Position numbers and translations under genes: made by a program. DNA of 64,000 nt from Billgrantia montanilacus. Its GTDB lineage: Bacteria; Pseudomonadota; Gammaproteobacteria; Pseudomonadales; Halomonadaceae. The stretch lies in assembly GCF_003336675.1 (NCBI RefSeq), contig NZ_QPII01000003.1:248001-312000 (forward strand), written 5' to 3'. This document shows, piece after piece, positions 40,066 to 50,362 of this stretch (positions within the stretch are counted from its first letter, which is position 1; each line of letters starts with the position of its first letter). The notes under the pieces are model-generated. The model saw only the letters and a program-made list of their open reading frames with translations, did not search any database and had not been told where the DNA came from.

Positions 40066-41751
40066 CTACTTTACCTTCATTCCCTTGCCGACCGTGGGGT
40101 CGTTCTCGATCTTGCGCGTGATCACGTATTGCTGTCCGATCGAGATCAGGTTGTTGACCACCCAGTAGATGACCAGGCCCGCCGGGAACCAGAGGAAGAA
40201 GAAGGTGAAGACGATCGGCAGCATCTTCATGATCTTCGCCTGCATCGGGTCCGGAGGCGTGGGGTTGAGCATCTGCTGAACGAACATCGAGGCGCCCATC
40301 AGGATCGGCAGGATGAAGAATGGGTCCCGCATCGACAGATCCTGGATCCAGAACATGAAGGGCGCATGGCGCAGCTCCACGGACTCCAGCAGCATCCAGT
40401 ACAGCGCAATGAAGACCGGCATCTGCACCAGTATCGGCAGACAGCCACCCAGAGGATTGATCTTCTCCTTCTGGTAGAACTTCATCATCTCCTGTGACAT
40501 CTTCTGGCGGTCGTCGCCGTACTGCTCCTTGAGGCGCTGCATCTCCGGACCCAGCTTGCGCATGCGGGCCATGGACTTATAGGCCTTGGCGGAGAGCGGC
40601 CACATCACCAGCTTGACCACGATGGTGAGGAACACGATCGACCAGCCCCAGTTGCCGATCAGACTGTGAATCTGATCCAGCAACCAGAACAGCGGGTTGG
40701 CGATGAACCAGAGCCAGCCGAAGTCGACGGTCAGGCGCAGGTTGGGTGCAACCTGCTCGAGGTAGCTCTGAACCTTCGGCCCCATGTAGAGGGTCGCGCC
40801 CAGGCGGGCTTCGCTATCCGGAGCCACCGTGCTCACTGAGCCGGCAAAGGCGGCGACATTGCGGTCGCGCGAGTCGGTGGAGGCGTACTGCAGATTCTGC
40901 TGATTCTGCGGCGGTACCCAGGCGGTGACGAAGTAGTGCTGCAGGATAGCTACCCAGCCGCCCTGAACGTCCCGGTTGTTGAAGCCTCCACGCTGTATAT
41001 CGTCGAAATCGACCTTCTCGTAGCGATCGTCCGGCGAGGAGTAGGCGGTGCCAAGATAGGAGCTCATGCCCATTGCCACGCCGGAGGAGGGGTCGGAGCT
41101 GTTGTCCCGTGCTAGCTGGCCAATGAAGCGAGCAGTAACAGGCTCCTCGGTATTGTTGGCCAGGTAGTAATGGACATCTACTGCGTAGCTGCCGCGCTCG
41201 AAGGAGAACCGCTTGATGATATCGACGCCATTGACCTCGGCTGCCAGGTCGACTTCCAGGCGATTCTCATCGTCGCTCATGCGATAGCTGGTGCTGTCCG
41301 GCGTGAAACCGATGCGGCCGGAATGGCCGTCCAGCTGCAGGCCCGAGCGGGCGACATAGCTGCGGGTTTCGCTATCGGAAAGCAGCACGTAGGGTCGGTC
41401 GGAGTTCAGGGTCATCCGATGCTGGGGCAGAGCGGCGTAGACGATATCGCCGCCCTGGGGGTCGATACGCAGGTCGAGCACATCGGTGACTACGGCGATG
41501 AGATCGCGGGTGCCCGTGGCGCTCGCCGGTTCGCCGGGCATGTCGCCCGTTACATCCTCTTCGGCGCGGGGTGCGGCAGGGACGGCCAGGTCGTCGTCCG
41601 AATCTACGCGCTGTTCGCCGGGAGCGGGGGCGGTGAAGGTGGGTGCTTCAGGCTCAGGAGCAACCTGGCCGTAGTCCTGATTCCACTGAATCACGAGCAA
41701 GTAGGCAAGCACGGCCAGTGGAATCAGCAAAAGAAGTCGTTTTACGTCCAT
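40066..41751 (-). CDS. yidC: Membrane protein insertase YidC
   Basis: Inserts and folds inner-membrane proteins with or without SecYEG. 561 residues starting MDVKRLLLLIPLAVLAYLL; 36 codons upstream are open but not family-like. First membrane helix about 4-22, a large periplasmic beta domain (about 60-340), then five helices with the conserved insertase core (KLVMWPLSAKAYKSMARM, GGCLPILVQMPVFIALYWML). The basic C-terminus contacts ribosomes. No strong ribosome binding site precedes it. Confidence 0.96.
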   Translation of the reverse strand: MDVKRLLLLIPLAVLAYLLVIQWNQDYGQVAPEPEAPTFTAPAPGEQRVDSDDDLAVPAAPRAEEDVTGDMPGEPASATGTRDLIAVVTDVLDLRIDPQGGDIVYAALPQHRMTLNSDRPYVLLSDSETRSYVARSGLQLDGHSGRIGFTPDSTSYRMSDDENRLEVDLAAEVNGVDIIKRFSFERGSYAVDVHYYLANNTEEPVTARFIGQLARDNSSDPSSGVAMGMSSYLGTAYSSPDDRYEKVDFDDIQRGGFNNRDVQGGWVAILQHYFVTAWVPPQNQQNLQYASTDSRDRNVAAFAGSVSTVAPDSEARLGATLYMGPKVQSYLEQVAPNLRLTVDFGWLWFIANPLFWLLDQIHSLIGNWGWSIVFLTIVVKLVMWPLSAKAYKSMARMRKLGPEMQRLKEQYGDDRQKMSQEMMKFYQKEKINPLGGCLPILVQMPVFIALYWMLLESVELRHAPFMFWIQDLSMRDPFFILPILMGASMFVQQMLNPTPPDPMQAKIMKMLPIVFTFFFLWFPAGLVIYWVVNNLISIGQQYVITRKIENDPTVGKGMKVK

Positions 41752-41820
41752 TGAGAGTTCTGCCCGGTGGGTAGTGAACATGCCGCTGGAACGGTATGCG
41801 CTGCCATGTTGATATGCGAA

Positions 41821-41839
41821 AGCCTGCCCAAGGCAGGCT
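41821..41839 (-). other. Strong hairpin between rnpA and yidC
   Basis: AGCCTGCC pairs perfectly with GGCAGGCT around a three-base loop. On the minus strand TTCGC follows, a poor T run. It occupies the place where yidD lies in many relatives. Confidence 0.5.
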
Positions 41840-41868
41840 ATCGTGGCGGCGACAAGCACCGCGTCCGG

Positions 41869-42246
41869 TCAGGATACCATCGACTTGCGTGCGTCTCGCT
41901 CCAGCCGACGCCACATGCCGAAGAGCTGGCGATGCAGTGTCGCATTGTCCAGCTCATTGGCACCCCGTCGAGCCAGTACCACGATGTCGACGCCGGGAAG
42001 CTGATGCTGCTGGAGGCGGATGGATTCGCGAGTCAGCCGTTTCAGGCGGTTGCGATCCACGGCCCTGCGGACATTCTTCTTGCTGAAGACCAGGCCGAGA
42101 CGGGGGTGGCCCAGTCCGTTGGGGCACGCCAGGGCCATTAGCCCATTGCCATGAACCTTGAATGCAGCGTGATCGAAGACAAATCGATAATCCCCGGCAG
42201 TCAGCAGACGCAGCTGCGGGGGAAAGTCATGACCGGACACGCGCAA
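41869..42246 (-). CDS. rnpA: Ribonuclease P protein component
   Basis: Protein subunit of RNase P, which matures tRNA 5' ends, 125 residues. The RNR motif VRRAVDRNRLKRLTRES lies near residues 59-75. The start is uncertain: TTG at 42244-42246 or GTG two codons later; neither has a strong site, and coupling to rpmH, which ends seven bases upstream, is likely. Confidence 0.92.
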   Translation of the reverse strand: MRVSGHDFPPQLRLLTAGDYRFVFDHAAFKVHGNGLMALACPNGLGHPRLGLVFSKKNVRRAVDRNRLKRLTRESIRLQQHQLPGVDIVVLARRGANELDNATLHRQLFGMWRRLERDARKSMVS

Positions 42247-42253
42247 TCCGCAA

Positions 42254-42388
42254 TCAGGCGCTCAGGCGCTTGCGGCCCTTGGCACGACGGCGCGACAGTA
42301 CGGCACGACCGTTCTTGGTGGCCATGCGAGCACGAAAGCCGTGCACACGCTTGCGCTTCAGAACGCTGGGTTGAAAGGTGCGTTTCAT
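42254..42388 (-). CDS. rpmH: 50S ribosomal protein L34
   Basis: Ribosomal protein L34, 44 residues, very basic: [19 protein letters not shown] at the N-terminus and GRKRLSA at the end, as in other gammaproteobacteria. It is first in the rpmH-rnpA-yidC-mnmE row and divergent from dnaA. Confidence 0.97.
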   Translation of the reverse strand: MKRTFQPSVLKRKRVHGFRARMATKNGRAVLSRRRAKGRKRLSA

Positions 42389-42486
42389 AACTCTTGATTC
42401 CCACGTGGTGTGTTTGGACGGAATGTCTTACAGGAAATGCCCTGGCTCCTTGCTGGAACCTGGGGAGATTCGGTTCAAGACCGGAA

Positions 42487-42515
42487 ATTGTAGTGACTTC
42501 GGGCCCCCGACGCAA
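42487..42515 (-). promoter_or_regulatory. Sigma-70 promoter of rpmH
   Basis: On the minus strand: TTGCGT, 17 bases, TACAAT, about 100 bases upstream of rpmH. Confidence 0.6.
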
Positions 42516-42559
42516 TTCCTCCGGCGATGCAATTTTGAAACGCCATCCCCGGAGGCTGT

Positions 42560-42834
42560 AACAGTAATAAAGAGATATTTTACTGATACTGTTATTAATG
42601 TTGGGGATTCTTTCTGTTGATAAACCGGGAAAAGCCTTTGTTTACAGATGTGTGCAGCGCAGCATGATCTGTGGAAAAGCACTGCCCTTCCGGTGTCCTC
42701 CCTGTTGAGTCCCTGTGCGAAATTGTCGCTTTTGCCCACAGCTCGTAGACGCTACCCCGACCATACCGGGGTTATCCTGTTGATCCACGTGTAGTTTTCC
42801 ACAGCGTTCCTCGGTAACGGCTGCGTGTGGATAA
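42560..42834. other. DnaA-box region upstream of dnaA (second origin candidate or dnaA control region)
   Basis: AT-rich stretch 42565-42620, then TTTTCCACA boxes at 42670-42678 (minus) and 42795-42803 (plus) and a perfect TTATCCACA at 42826-42834 (minus). In pseudomonads oriC lies in this rpmH-dnaA gap. Here I see no DnaA-trio run next to a box, so I rate it below the mnmG-upstream region. The gap 42389-42890 contains no gene that I can support. Confidence 0.45.
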
Positions 42835-42856
42835 CCCGGCGGGTGAAGGATACAAT
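42828..42856 (+). promoter_or_regulatory. Putative dnaA promoter overlapped by a DnaA box
   Basis: TGGATA, 17 bases, TACAAT. The perfect DnaA box 42826-42834 covers the -35 element, the arrangement expected for autorepression. Confidence 0.5.
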
Positions 42857-42890
42857 GGCCGGTCATGCATCAACCGGATGGTGAGGTCGA

Positions 42891-44360
42891 GTGTCGCTTG
42901 CTCTTTGGCAACAGTGTTTGGATTTCCTGCAGGATGAGCTGAACGCCCAGCAGTTCAATACCTGGATCCGTCCTCTTCAGGCGGAAGAGGGGGAGTCCAA
43001 TGAACTGCGTCTTCTGGCGCCCAATCGCTTTGTCCGCGACTGGGTGGGGGACAAGTATGCCAAGCGAATCAACGAGCTGCTGCGCGACCTGGCGCCGGCC
43101 AAGCCACCCAGGGTGGTGTTGACCGTCGGTAGCCGAAGCTCCGCTACGGCCCCCAGGCCGCGGGAGCTGGGAGCGCCGGTTTCGGCCAGCCCGCGCTCCC
43201 CCCTGGGGCCGGCCGTACATACCCCGCCGAGGGGAGACATCGGCGACGAGCGTGAGATCGACCGCCAGCGTGAGGAGGGGCGGTCGGCACGACGTGCCGC
43301 AGGTGAGCGTGAAGTGCAGGTCGAGGGTAGCCTCAAGCACAACAGTGGCCTCAATCCAAACTTCACTTTCGAGACATTCGTCGAGGGCAAGTCGAACCAA
43401 CTGGCCAGGGCAGCCTCTCGGCAGGTCTCGGAGAATCCGGGTGGCGCCTATAACCCGCTGTTTCTTTACGGTGGTGTCGGCCTGGGCAAGACACACCTGA
43501 TGCACGCCGTGGGCAATGCCTTGGCCACCAGGCGGGAGAATGCCACGGTAGTCTATCTCCATTCCGAGCGTTTCGTCGCCGATATGGTCAAGGCACTTCA
43601 GCTTAACGCGATCAACGATTTCAAGCGTTTCTATCGTAGCGTCGATGCGTTGCTGATCGACGATATCCAGTTCTTTGCCGGCAAGGAGCGCTCCCAGGAG
43701 GAGTTCTTTCACACCTTCAATGCCTTGCTCGAGGGTGGCCAGCAGATGATCCTGACGTCCGATCGCTACCCCAAGGAGATCAGTGGCGTCGAGGAGCGAC
43801 TCAAGTCGCGTTTCGGCTGGGGGTTGACGGTGGCGATCGAGCCGCCGGAGCTGGAGACGCGGGTGGCGATCCTGATGAAGAAGGCCGACCAGGCCAAGGT
43901 CGACCTGCCCCACGATGCGGCGTTCTTCATTGCCCAGAAGATCCGCTCCAACGTGCGCGAACTGGAAGGGGCGCTGAAGAAGGTCATTGCCGACTCTCAC
44001 TTCATGGGCAAGCCGATTACCCAGGATTTCATCCGCGAATCGCTCAAGGATCTGCTGGCCCTGCAGGACAAGCAGGTGGGGGTCGACAACATCCAGCGCA
44101 CCGTTGCCGAATACTACAAGATCAAGCTGTCCGACCTGCTGTCGAAGCGCCGCTCCCGTTCCGTTGCCCGGCCTCGCCAGGTGGCCATGGCACTGGCCAA
44201 GGAGCTGACCAATCACAGCCTGCCGGAGATTGGCGATGCCTTCGGCGGGCGTGATCACACAACGGTACTGCATGCCTGCCGCAAGGTTGTGGCATTGCAG
44301 GAAGAGAACGCGGATATCCGCGAGGATTACAAGAACCTGCTGCGGCTCTTGACCAGCTGA
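42891..44360 (+). CDS. dnaA: Chromosomal replication initiator DnaA
   Basis: AAA+ initiator that opens oriC. 489 residues from a GTG with GAGG five bases upstream. Domain I (about 1-85, [21 protein letters not shown]), a variable linker, the AAA+ domain with [16 protein letters not shown] (about 194-209) and [19 protein letters not shown], and the C-terminal DNA-binding domain with the signature [15 protein letters not shown]. It is first in dnaA-dnaN-recF-gyrB. Confidence 0.99.
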   Translation: MSLALWQQCLDFLQDELNAQQFNTWIRPLQAEEGESNELRLLAPNRFVRDWVGDKYAKRINELLRDLAPAKPPRVVLTVGSRSSATAPRPRELGAPVSASPRSPLGPAVHTPPRGDIGDEREIDRQREEGRSARRAAGEREVQVEGSLKHNSGLNPNFTFETFVEGKSNQLARAASRQVSENPGGAYNPLFLYGGVGLGKTHLMHAVGNALATRRENATVVYLHSERFVADMVKALQLNAINDFKRFYRSVDALLIDDIQFFAGKERSQEEFFHTFNALLEGGQQMILTSDRYPKEISGVEERLKSRFGWGLTVAIEPPELETRVAILMKKADQAKVDLPHDAAFFIAQKIRSNVRELEGALKKVIADSHFMGKPITQDFIRESLKDLLALQDKQVGVDNIQRTVAEYYKIKLSDLLSKRRSRSVARPRQVAMALAKELTNHSLPEIGDAFGGRDHTTVLHACRKVVALQEENADIREDYKNLLRLLTS

Positions 44361-44428
44361 GCCAAGAGGTTCCTGGCCATTGATGCCAACGCCCGACACC
44401 CTTCTTCAGGATTAGACGTGGAGCCGAC

Positions 44429-45532
44429 ATGAGATTTTCCATTTCCCGCGAGGCCCTGCTTCGGCCGCTGGCTCTGGTTGCCGGCGTGGTGGAGCGCCGA
44501 CAGACCCTGCCGGTACTGTCCAATGTGCTGATACAGGTCGATCATGAGCAGGTGGCGCTGACGGGCACCGACCTGGAAGTCGAGCTGATCGGGCGCACCG
44601 CCGCCTCGCTGGTGGAAGTGCCCGGGTCGGCCACGGTTCCGGCGCGCAAGCTGATGGATATCTGTAAATCCTTGCCCGACCAGGCCGAGCTCCAGTTCAG
44701 CCTGGAGGATGGTCGCGCCGTGCTGCGTAGCGGTCGCTCCCGTTTCACCCTGTCGACGCTGCCGGTGGCGGAGTTCCCCAATATCGAGGACAGCCAGGGC
44801 GATGTGGAGCTGAGCCTGCCCCGCGGAACGCTCAAGCACCTCATCGATGCCACCTCCTTTGCCATGGCCCAGCAGGATGTCCGCTATTACCTCAACGGCA
44901 TGTTGCTTGAGCTGCGCTCGAACCTGGTCCGCACGGTGGCCACCGATGGCCACCGGCTCGCCGTTTGCTCGCGCCCCGCCGAGATACAGGTCGAGCCGGC
45001 CCGCAAGCTGATCGTGCCGCGCAAGGGCGTACTCGAGCTGGTGCGACTGCTCGACGATAGCGATGAGCCGGTCACGCTGACGCTGAGCGCGAGCCACGTG
45101 CGTGCTCACACCGGCGACTTCACCTTTACTTCCAAGCTGGTTGACGGCAAGTTCCCCGATTACGAGCGAGTGGTGCCAAGGGGAGGGGACAAGGTTTTCA
45201 TCGCCGATCGCACCGAACTGCGTCAGGTCCTGTCGCGCACCTCCATTCTCTCCAACGAGAAGTATCGGGGGGTGCGCCTGCACCTGAAGGAAGGCAACCT
45301 TCAGGTCATGGCGAACAATCCCGAGCAGGAAGAGGCCGAGGAGAATGTGGCCGTCGAGTACGGCGGCGATGCGCTGGAAATAGGCTTCAATGTGGGCTAC
45401 CTCATCGATGTGCTCAACGTGCTGGATGAGGATCGCATGCAGATGACGCTGGCGGATTCCAACAGCAGTGCCTTGATGGAGGAGCCGGGAGGCGGCGATG
45501 CACTTTACGTTGTCATGCCGATGCGCCTCTGA
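44429..45532 (+). CDS. dnaN: DNA polymerase III beta subunit (sliding clamp)
   Basis: Ring-shaped processivity clamp, 367 residues in three similar domains, starting MRFSISREALLRPLALVAGVVERR and ending YVVMPMRL, the conserved C-terminal MPMRL. GTGGAG lies five bases before the ATG. It begins 68 bases after dnaA. Confidence 0.99.
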   Translation: MRFSISREALLRPLALVAGVVERRQTLPVLSNVLIQVDHEQVALTGTDLEVELIGRTAASLVEVPGSATVPARKLMDICKSLPDQAELQFSLEDGRAVLRSGRSRFTLSTLPVAEFPNIEDSQGDVELSLPRGTLKHLIDATSFAMAQQDVRYYLNGMLLELRSNLVRTVATDGHRLAVCSRPAEIQVEPARKLIVPRKGVLELVRLLDDSDEPVTLTLSASHVRAHTGDFTFTSKLVDGKFPDYERVVPRGGDKVFIADRTELRQVLSRTSILSNEKYRGVRLHLKEGNLQVMANNPEQEEAEENVAVEYGGDALEIGFNVGYLIDVLNVLDEDRMQMTLADSNSSALMEEPGGGDALYVVMPMRL

Positions 45533-45616
45533 ATGGCTCTGTGGGATATCGCTGGCCGGCAGCATTCATGCATCCGCTGCCGTCACGCAGCGGTGGAGTC
45601 GCCTACGGCGTAAGTG

Positions 45617-46741
45617 ATGCTGATTAATCGCTTTAGTTTCAATGGGTTACGAAACCTGACGGCGGTCGACTTCGAGCCGGGGCCAGGCATCAATCTGATT
45701 GTGGGTGTCAACGGAAGCGGCAAGACCAGCCTCCTGGAAGGCATCCATATCCTGGGCATGGGTCGCTCGTTCAGGACCCGTCTACTCAAGAATGCCATCG
45801 CCCATGACGCACAGGCCATGACACTCTTCGCTCGTCTCGACGGCGAGCCGCCGGTGCCGATCGGCATTCGTCGTTCACGCGATGCCCCCGAGCTTGAAAT
45901 ACGTATGGGGGGGGAGCGTGTCGAGCGGCTGTCCCAGTTGATCGAAACACTGCCACTCCAGCTGGTTAACCCCGATGCGTTCCGGCTGCTGGAAGGGGCT
46001 CCGGCCGGGCGACGGGAGTTCCTCGACTGGGGAGTGTTTCACGTGAAACATGGGTTTTTCGATGCCTGGCGGCGCGCGCGGCGCGCCCTCAAACATCGGA
46101 ATGCATTGCTCAGGCGTGATAGAATGGATGCCAAATCGCTGTCGGCCTGGGAGCACGAATTGGCACACTGGGGCGACCGCGTCGATAGCCTGAGAAGCGA
46201 CTGGATGGCAGAGTTCCTGCCCGTCTTCGAGGAAACACTGTCGCAACTACTGGCGCTGCCCGACCTGACGCTGGGTTACTCACGCGGTTGGGATAGAAAG
46301 CGCAGCCTGCTCGATATTCTCGAACAGGGGCGCGCGACGGATCAGCAGATGGGCTTTACCCAGCAAGGGCCACAGCGGGCCGACCTGCGTATTCGTCTTC
46401 GACGGCATCCAGCAGTCGAGGTTTTGTCGCGTGGCCAGCAAAAGCTGGTCGTTACTGCGCTCAAGCTGGCGCAGGGTAGGTTGCTGGAGCGAACGACCGG
46501 CCAGTCGTGCCTCTACCTGGTCGATGACTTGCCGGCGGAACTCGATGCCAGGCATCGGCAGGTATTCTGCCGTTTGCTGGAATCGATGCGCTGCCAAGCC
46601 TTCATTACAAGTGTCGAACACGATGCCCTGGTGGGACCCTGGCAGTCTCAAACCCCGCTGGAGATGTTTCACGTGAAACATGGCAGTGATGGGTCAGGAA
46701 CGCTGGTGCCACAGGCACAGATAGACTTCATGACGGAGTAG
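45617..46741 (+). CDS. recF: DNA repair/recombination protein RecF
   Basis: SMC-like ATPase of the RecFOR pathway for gap repair. 374 residues. The P-loop GVNGSGKTSLLEG is near residues 30-42; the late LSRGQQKLVVTALKLAQG signature and LVDDLPAELD (Walker B) follow. Two perfect parS sites lie in the coding sequence and are read as the peptide FHVKH (46035-46050 and 46665-46680), the second close to the C-terminus. It ends three bases before gyrB. Start ATG 45617; a GTG one codon earlier is possible. Confidence 0.97.
   Translation: MLINRFSFNGLRNLTAVDFEPGPGINLIVGVNGSGKTSLLEGIHILGMGRSFRTRLLKNAIAHDAQAMTLFARLDGEPPVPIGIRRSRDAPELEIRMGGERVERLSQLIETLPLQLVNPDAFRLLEGAPAGRREFLDWGVFHVKHGFFDAWRRARRALKHRNALLRRDRMDAKSLSAWEHELAHWGDRVDSLRSDWMAEFLPVFEETLSQLLALPDLTLGYSRGWDRKRSLLDILEQGRATDQQMGFTQQGPQRADLRIRLRRHPAVEVLSRGQQKLVVTALKLAQGRLLERTTGQSCLYLVDDLPAELDARHRQVFCRLLESMRCQAFITSVEHDALVGPWQSQTPLEMFHVKHGSDGSGTLVPQAQIDFMTE
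46035..46050. other. parS: parS site 1 (inside recF)
   Basis: Perfect 16-base palindrome TGTTTCACGTGAAACA, the standard bacterial parS, target of ParB encoded at 8.6-9.5 kb. Confidence 0.9.
46665..46680. other. parS: parS site 2 (inside the 3' end of recF)
   Basis: Perfect TGTTTCACGTGAAACA, 630 bases after site 1; it encodes part of the RecF C-terminal tail. Confidence 0.9.
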
Positions 46742-49165
<2,424 letters not shown>

Positions 49166-49187
49166 TCCGCGCTCAGTTAGGCAGCGA

Positions 49188-49203
49188 TGTTTCACGTGAA
49201 ACA
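49188..49203. other. parS: parS site 3 (after gyrB)
   Basis: Perfect TGTTTCACGTGAAACA, 22 bases after the gyrB stop codon. Confidence 0.92.
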
Positions 49204-49227
49204 TCACTGCCTGACTCTAGTCGAGCC

Positions 49228-49287
49228 ACACTGAACTGAAGAAGGGGGGGGCCTGCGAAAGCAGGCCCCCCTTCTTCAGTTCAGTGT
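49228..49287. terminator. Very long hairpin after gyrB
   Basis: A 60-base element with 27-bp arms (ACACTGAACTGAAGAAG and its complement, then a GGGGGG/CCCCCC core) closed by a C-GAAA-G tetraloop, with two extra G on the left arm. The TTCTTC after the GC core could serve as the T run for the plus strand, but the arms continue to pair beyond it. Confidence 0.6.
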
Positions 49288-49640
49288 AGAAAAATATTCT
49301 AAAACAGCAGGTTAGGCTTTAGTTAATGATGCAGGACGGTGTGTGCAGAAAGCTGGCGGCACGCTCGCCATCTCTTCAGAAACACCAGGTCATGAGTATG
49401 GAGCGGAGGGGGCACCAGCCAGGCGCGTTGCATGCGTGCTTGACCGCACCCTTGAGATGTCGCGTGGGGTAGGGTCTCTTGCGAGCCGATGAAGGCTACA
49501 ACTAGCTTGTGTGCTTGAGGGCTGATGACTGATGCGGCACGGTTAGAAGGTGTTCTTCAGAAGGGATGATACTGTCAGGTGGAGCATGAGTTTCGCGCAG
49601 GGGTAATGTGTGGCGGGCTCTTACGGTATTCTTGTGACAG
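49288..49640. other. Non-coding stretch between gyrB and gmhB
   Basis: About 350 bases with no reading frame of protein character on either strand and lower GC than its neighbours. I see no tRNA-like fold or known RNA in it. It could hold a small RNA or be decayed sequence. Confidence 0.4.
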
Positions 49641-49642
49641 AG

Positions 49643-50194
49643 CTATTGCGACAGCAGCCAGTCGGTAAAGGCCGCCAGGTCGTCGAAGATCATTGTGTGC
49701 TCCAGCCCGCTACCCTTGGTTTCCGTTCGCTTGCCCTTGCCGGTTCGCACCAGCACAGAACGACAGCCCATTGCCTCACCGGCCTGCAGGTCTCGCAGGC
49801 TATCCCCCACTATCCAACTCCCGGAAAGGGTGCTTAACCCCAGTGCCTGACGGATCTGCACGAGCAGCCCCGGGCGGGGCTTGCGACAGTCGCAGCCGTC
49901 GTCGGGTCCATGGGGGCAGTAGGCAATATGCGCGATACGGCCGCCAGCGGCCGCCACGAGACGGTTGAGCTCATAGTGCATGCTCGCCAGCGTCTCTTCG
50001 TCGTAGTAGCCGCGCGCGATTCCGGACTGGTTGGTGGCTATGGCAACACTCCAGCCTGACTGGCTCAGGCGGGCAATCGCATCAATGGAGCTGGCGTAGG
50101 GAATCCACTCCTCGAGACACTTGATGTAGTCGTCGGAGTCGTGGTTGATGACACCGTCTCGGTCGAGAATGACAAGCTTGCTGGTATCGTACAT
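49643..50194 (-). CDS. gmhB: D-glycero-beta-D-manno-heptose-1,7-bisphosphate 7-phosphatase
   Basis: HAD phosphatase of ADP-heptose synthesis, 183 residues. The catalytic ILDRDGVIN is at the N-terminus; ATNQSGIARGYY and the zinc-binding CPHGPDDGCDCRKP (three Cys and one His) are family marks, with GDSLRDLQAG near residue 137. With hldE and hldD, also in this window, it completes the later steps to ADP-L-glycero-D-manno-heptose. Confidence 0.95.
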   Translation of the reverse strand: MYDTSKLVILDRDGVINHDSDDYIKCLEEWIPYASSIDAIARLSQSGWSVAIATNQSGIARGYYDEETLASMHYELNRLVAAAGGRIAHIAYCPHGPDDGCDCRKPRPGLLVQIRQALGLSTLSGSWIVGDSLRDLQAGEAMGCRSVLVRTGKGKRTETKGSGLEHTMIFDDLAAFTDWLLSQ

Positions 50195-50241
50195 GGCACA
50201 TCCGTATATGGCAGATCGGAACCTGGCGGGCAGGGGAATAG

Positions 50242-50257
50242 TGTTTCACGTGAAACA
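50242..50257. other. parS: parS site 4
   Basis: Perfect TGTTTCACGTGAAACA in the gap between gmhB and glyS. Confidence 0.92.
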
Positions 50258-50289
50258 TCGGGAGCCAAGCGGTGGTTGCCGAGGGTGAG

Positions 50290-50305
50290 TGTTTCACGTG
50301 AAACA
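50290..50305. other. parS: parS site 5
   Basis: Perfect TGTTTCACGTGAAACA, 48 bases (start to start) from site 4. Confidence 0.92.
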
Positions 50306-50313
50306 TCAGGCAA

Positions 50314-50342
50314 GAAAAAGCCGGCGAGAGGTCTCGCCGGCT
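50314..50342 (-). terminator. Rho-independent terminator of glyQS
   Basis: On the minus strand AGCCGGCGAG, four-base loop, CTCGCCGGCT, then TTTTTC, just after glyS. Confidence 0.85.
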
Positions 50343-50362
50343 CCTGCCACATCAAGCGAAGG

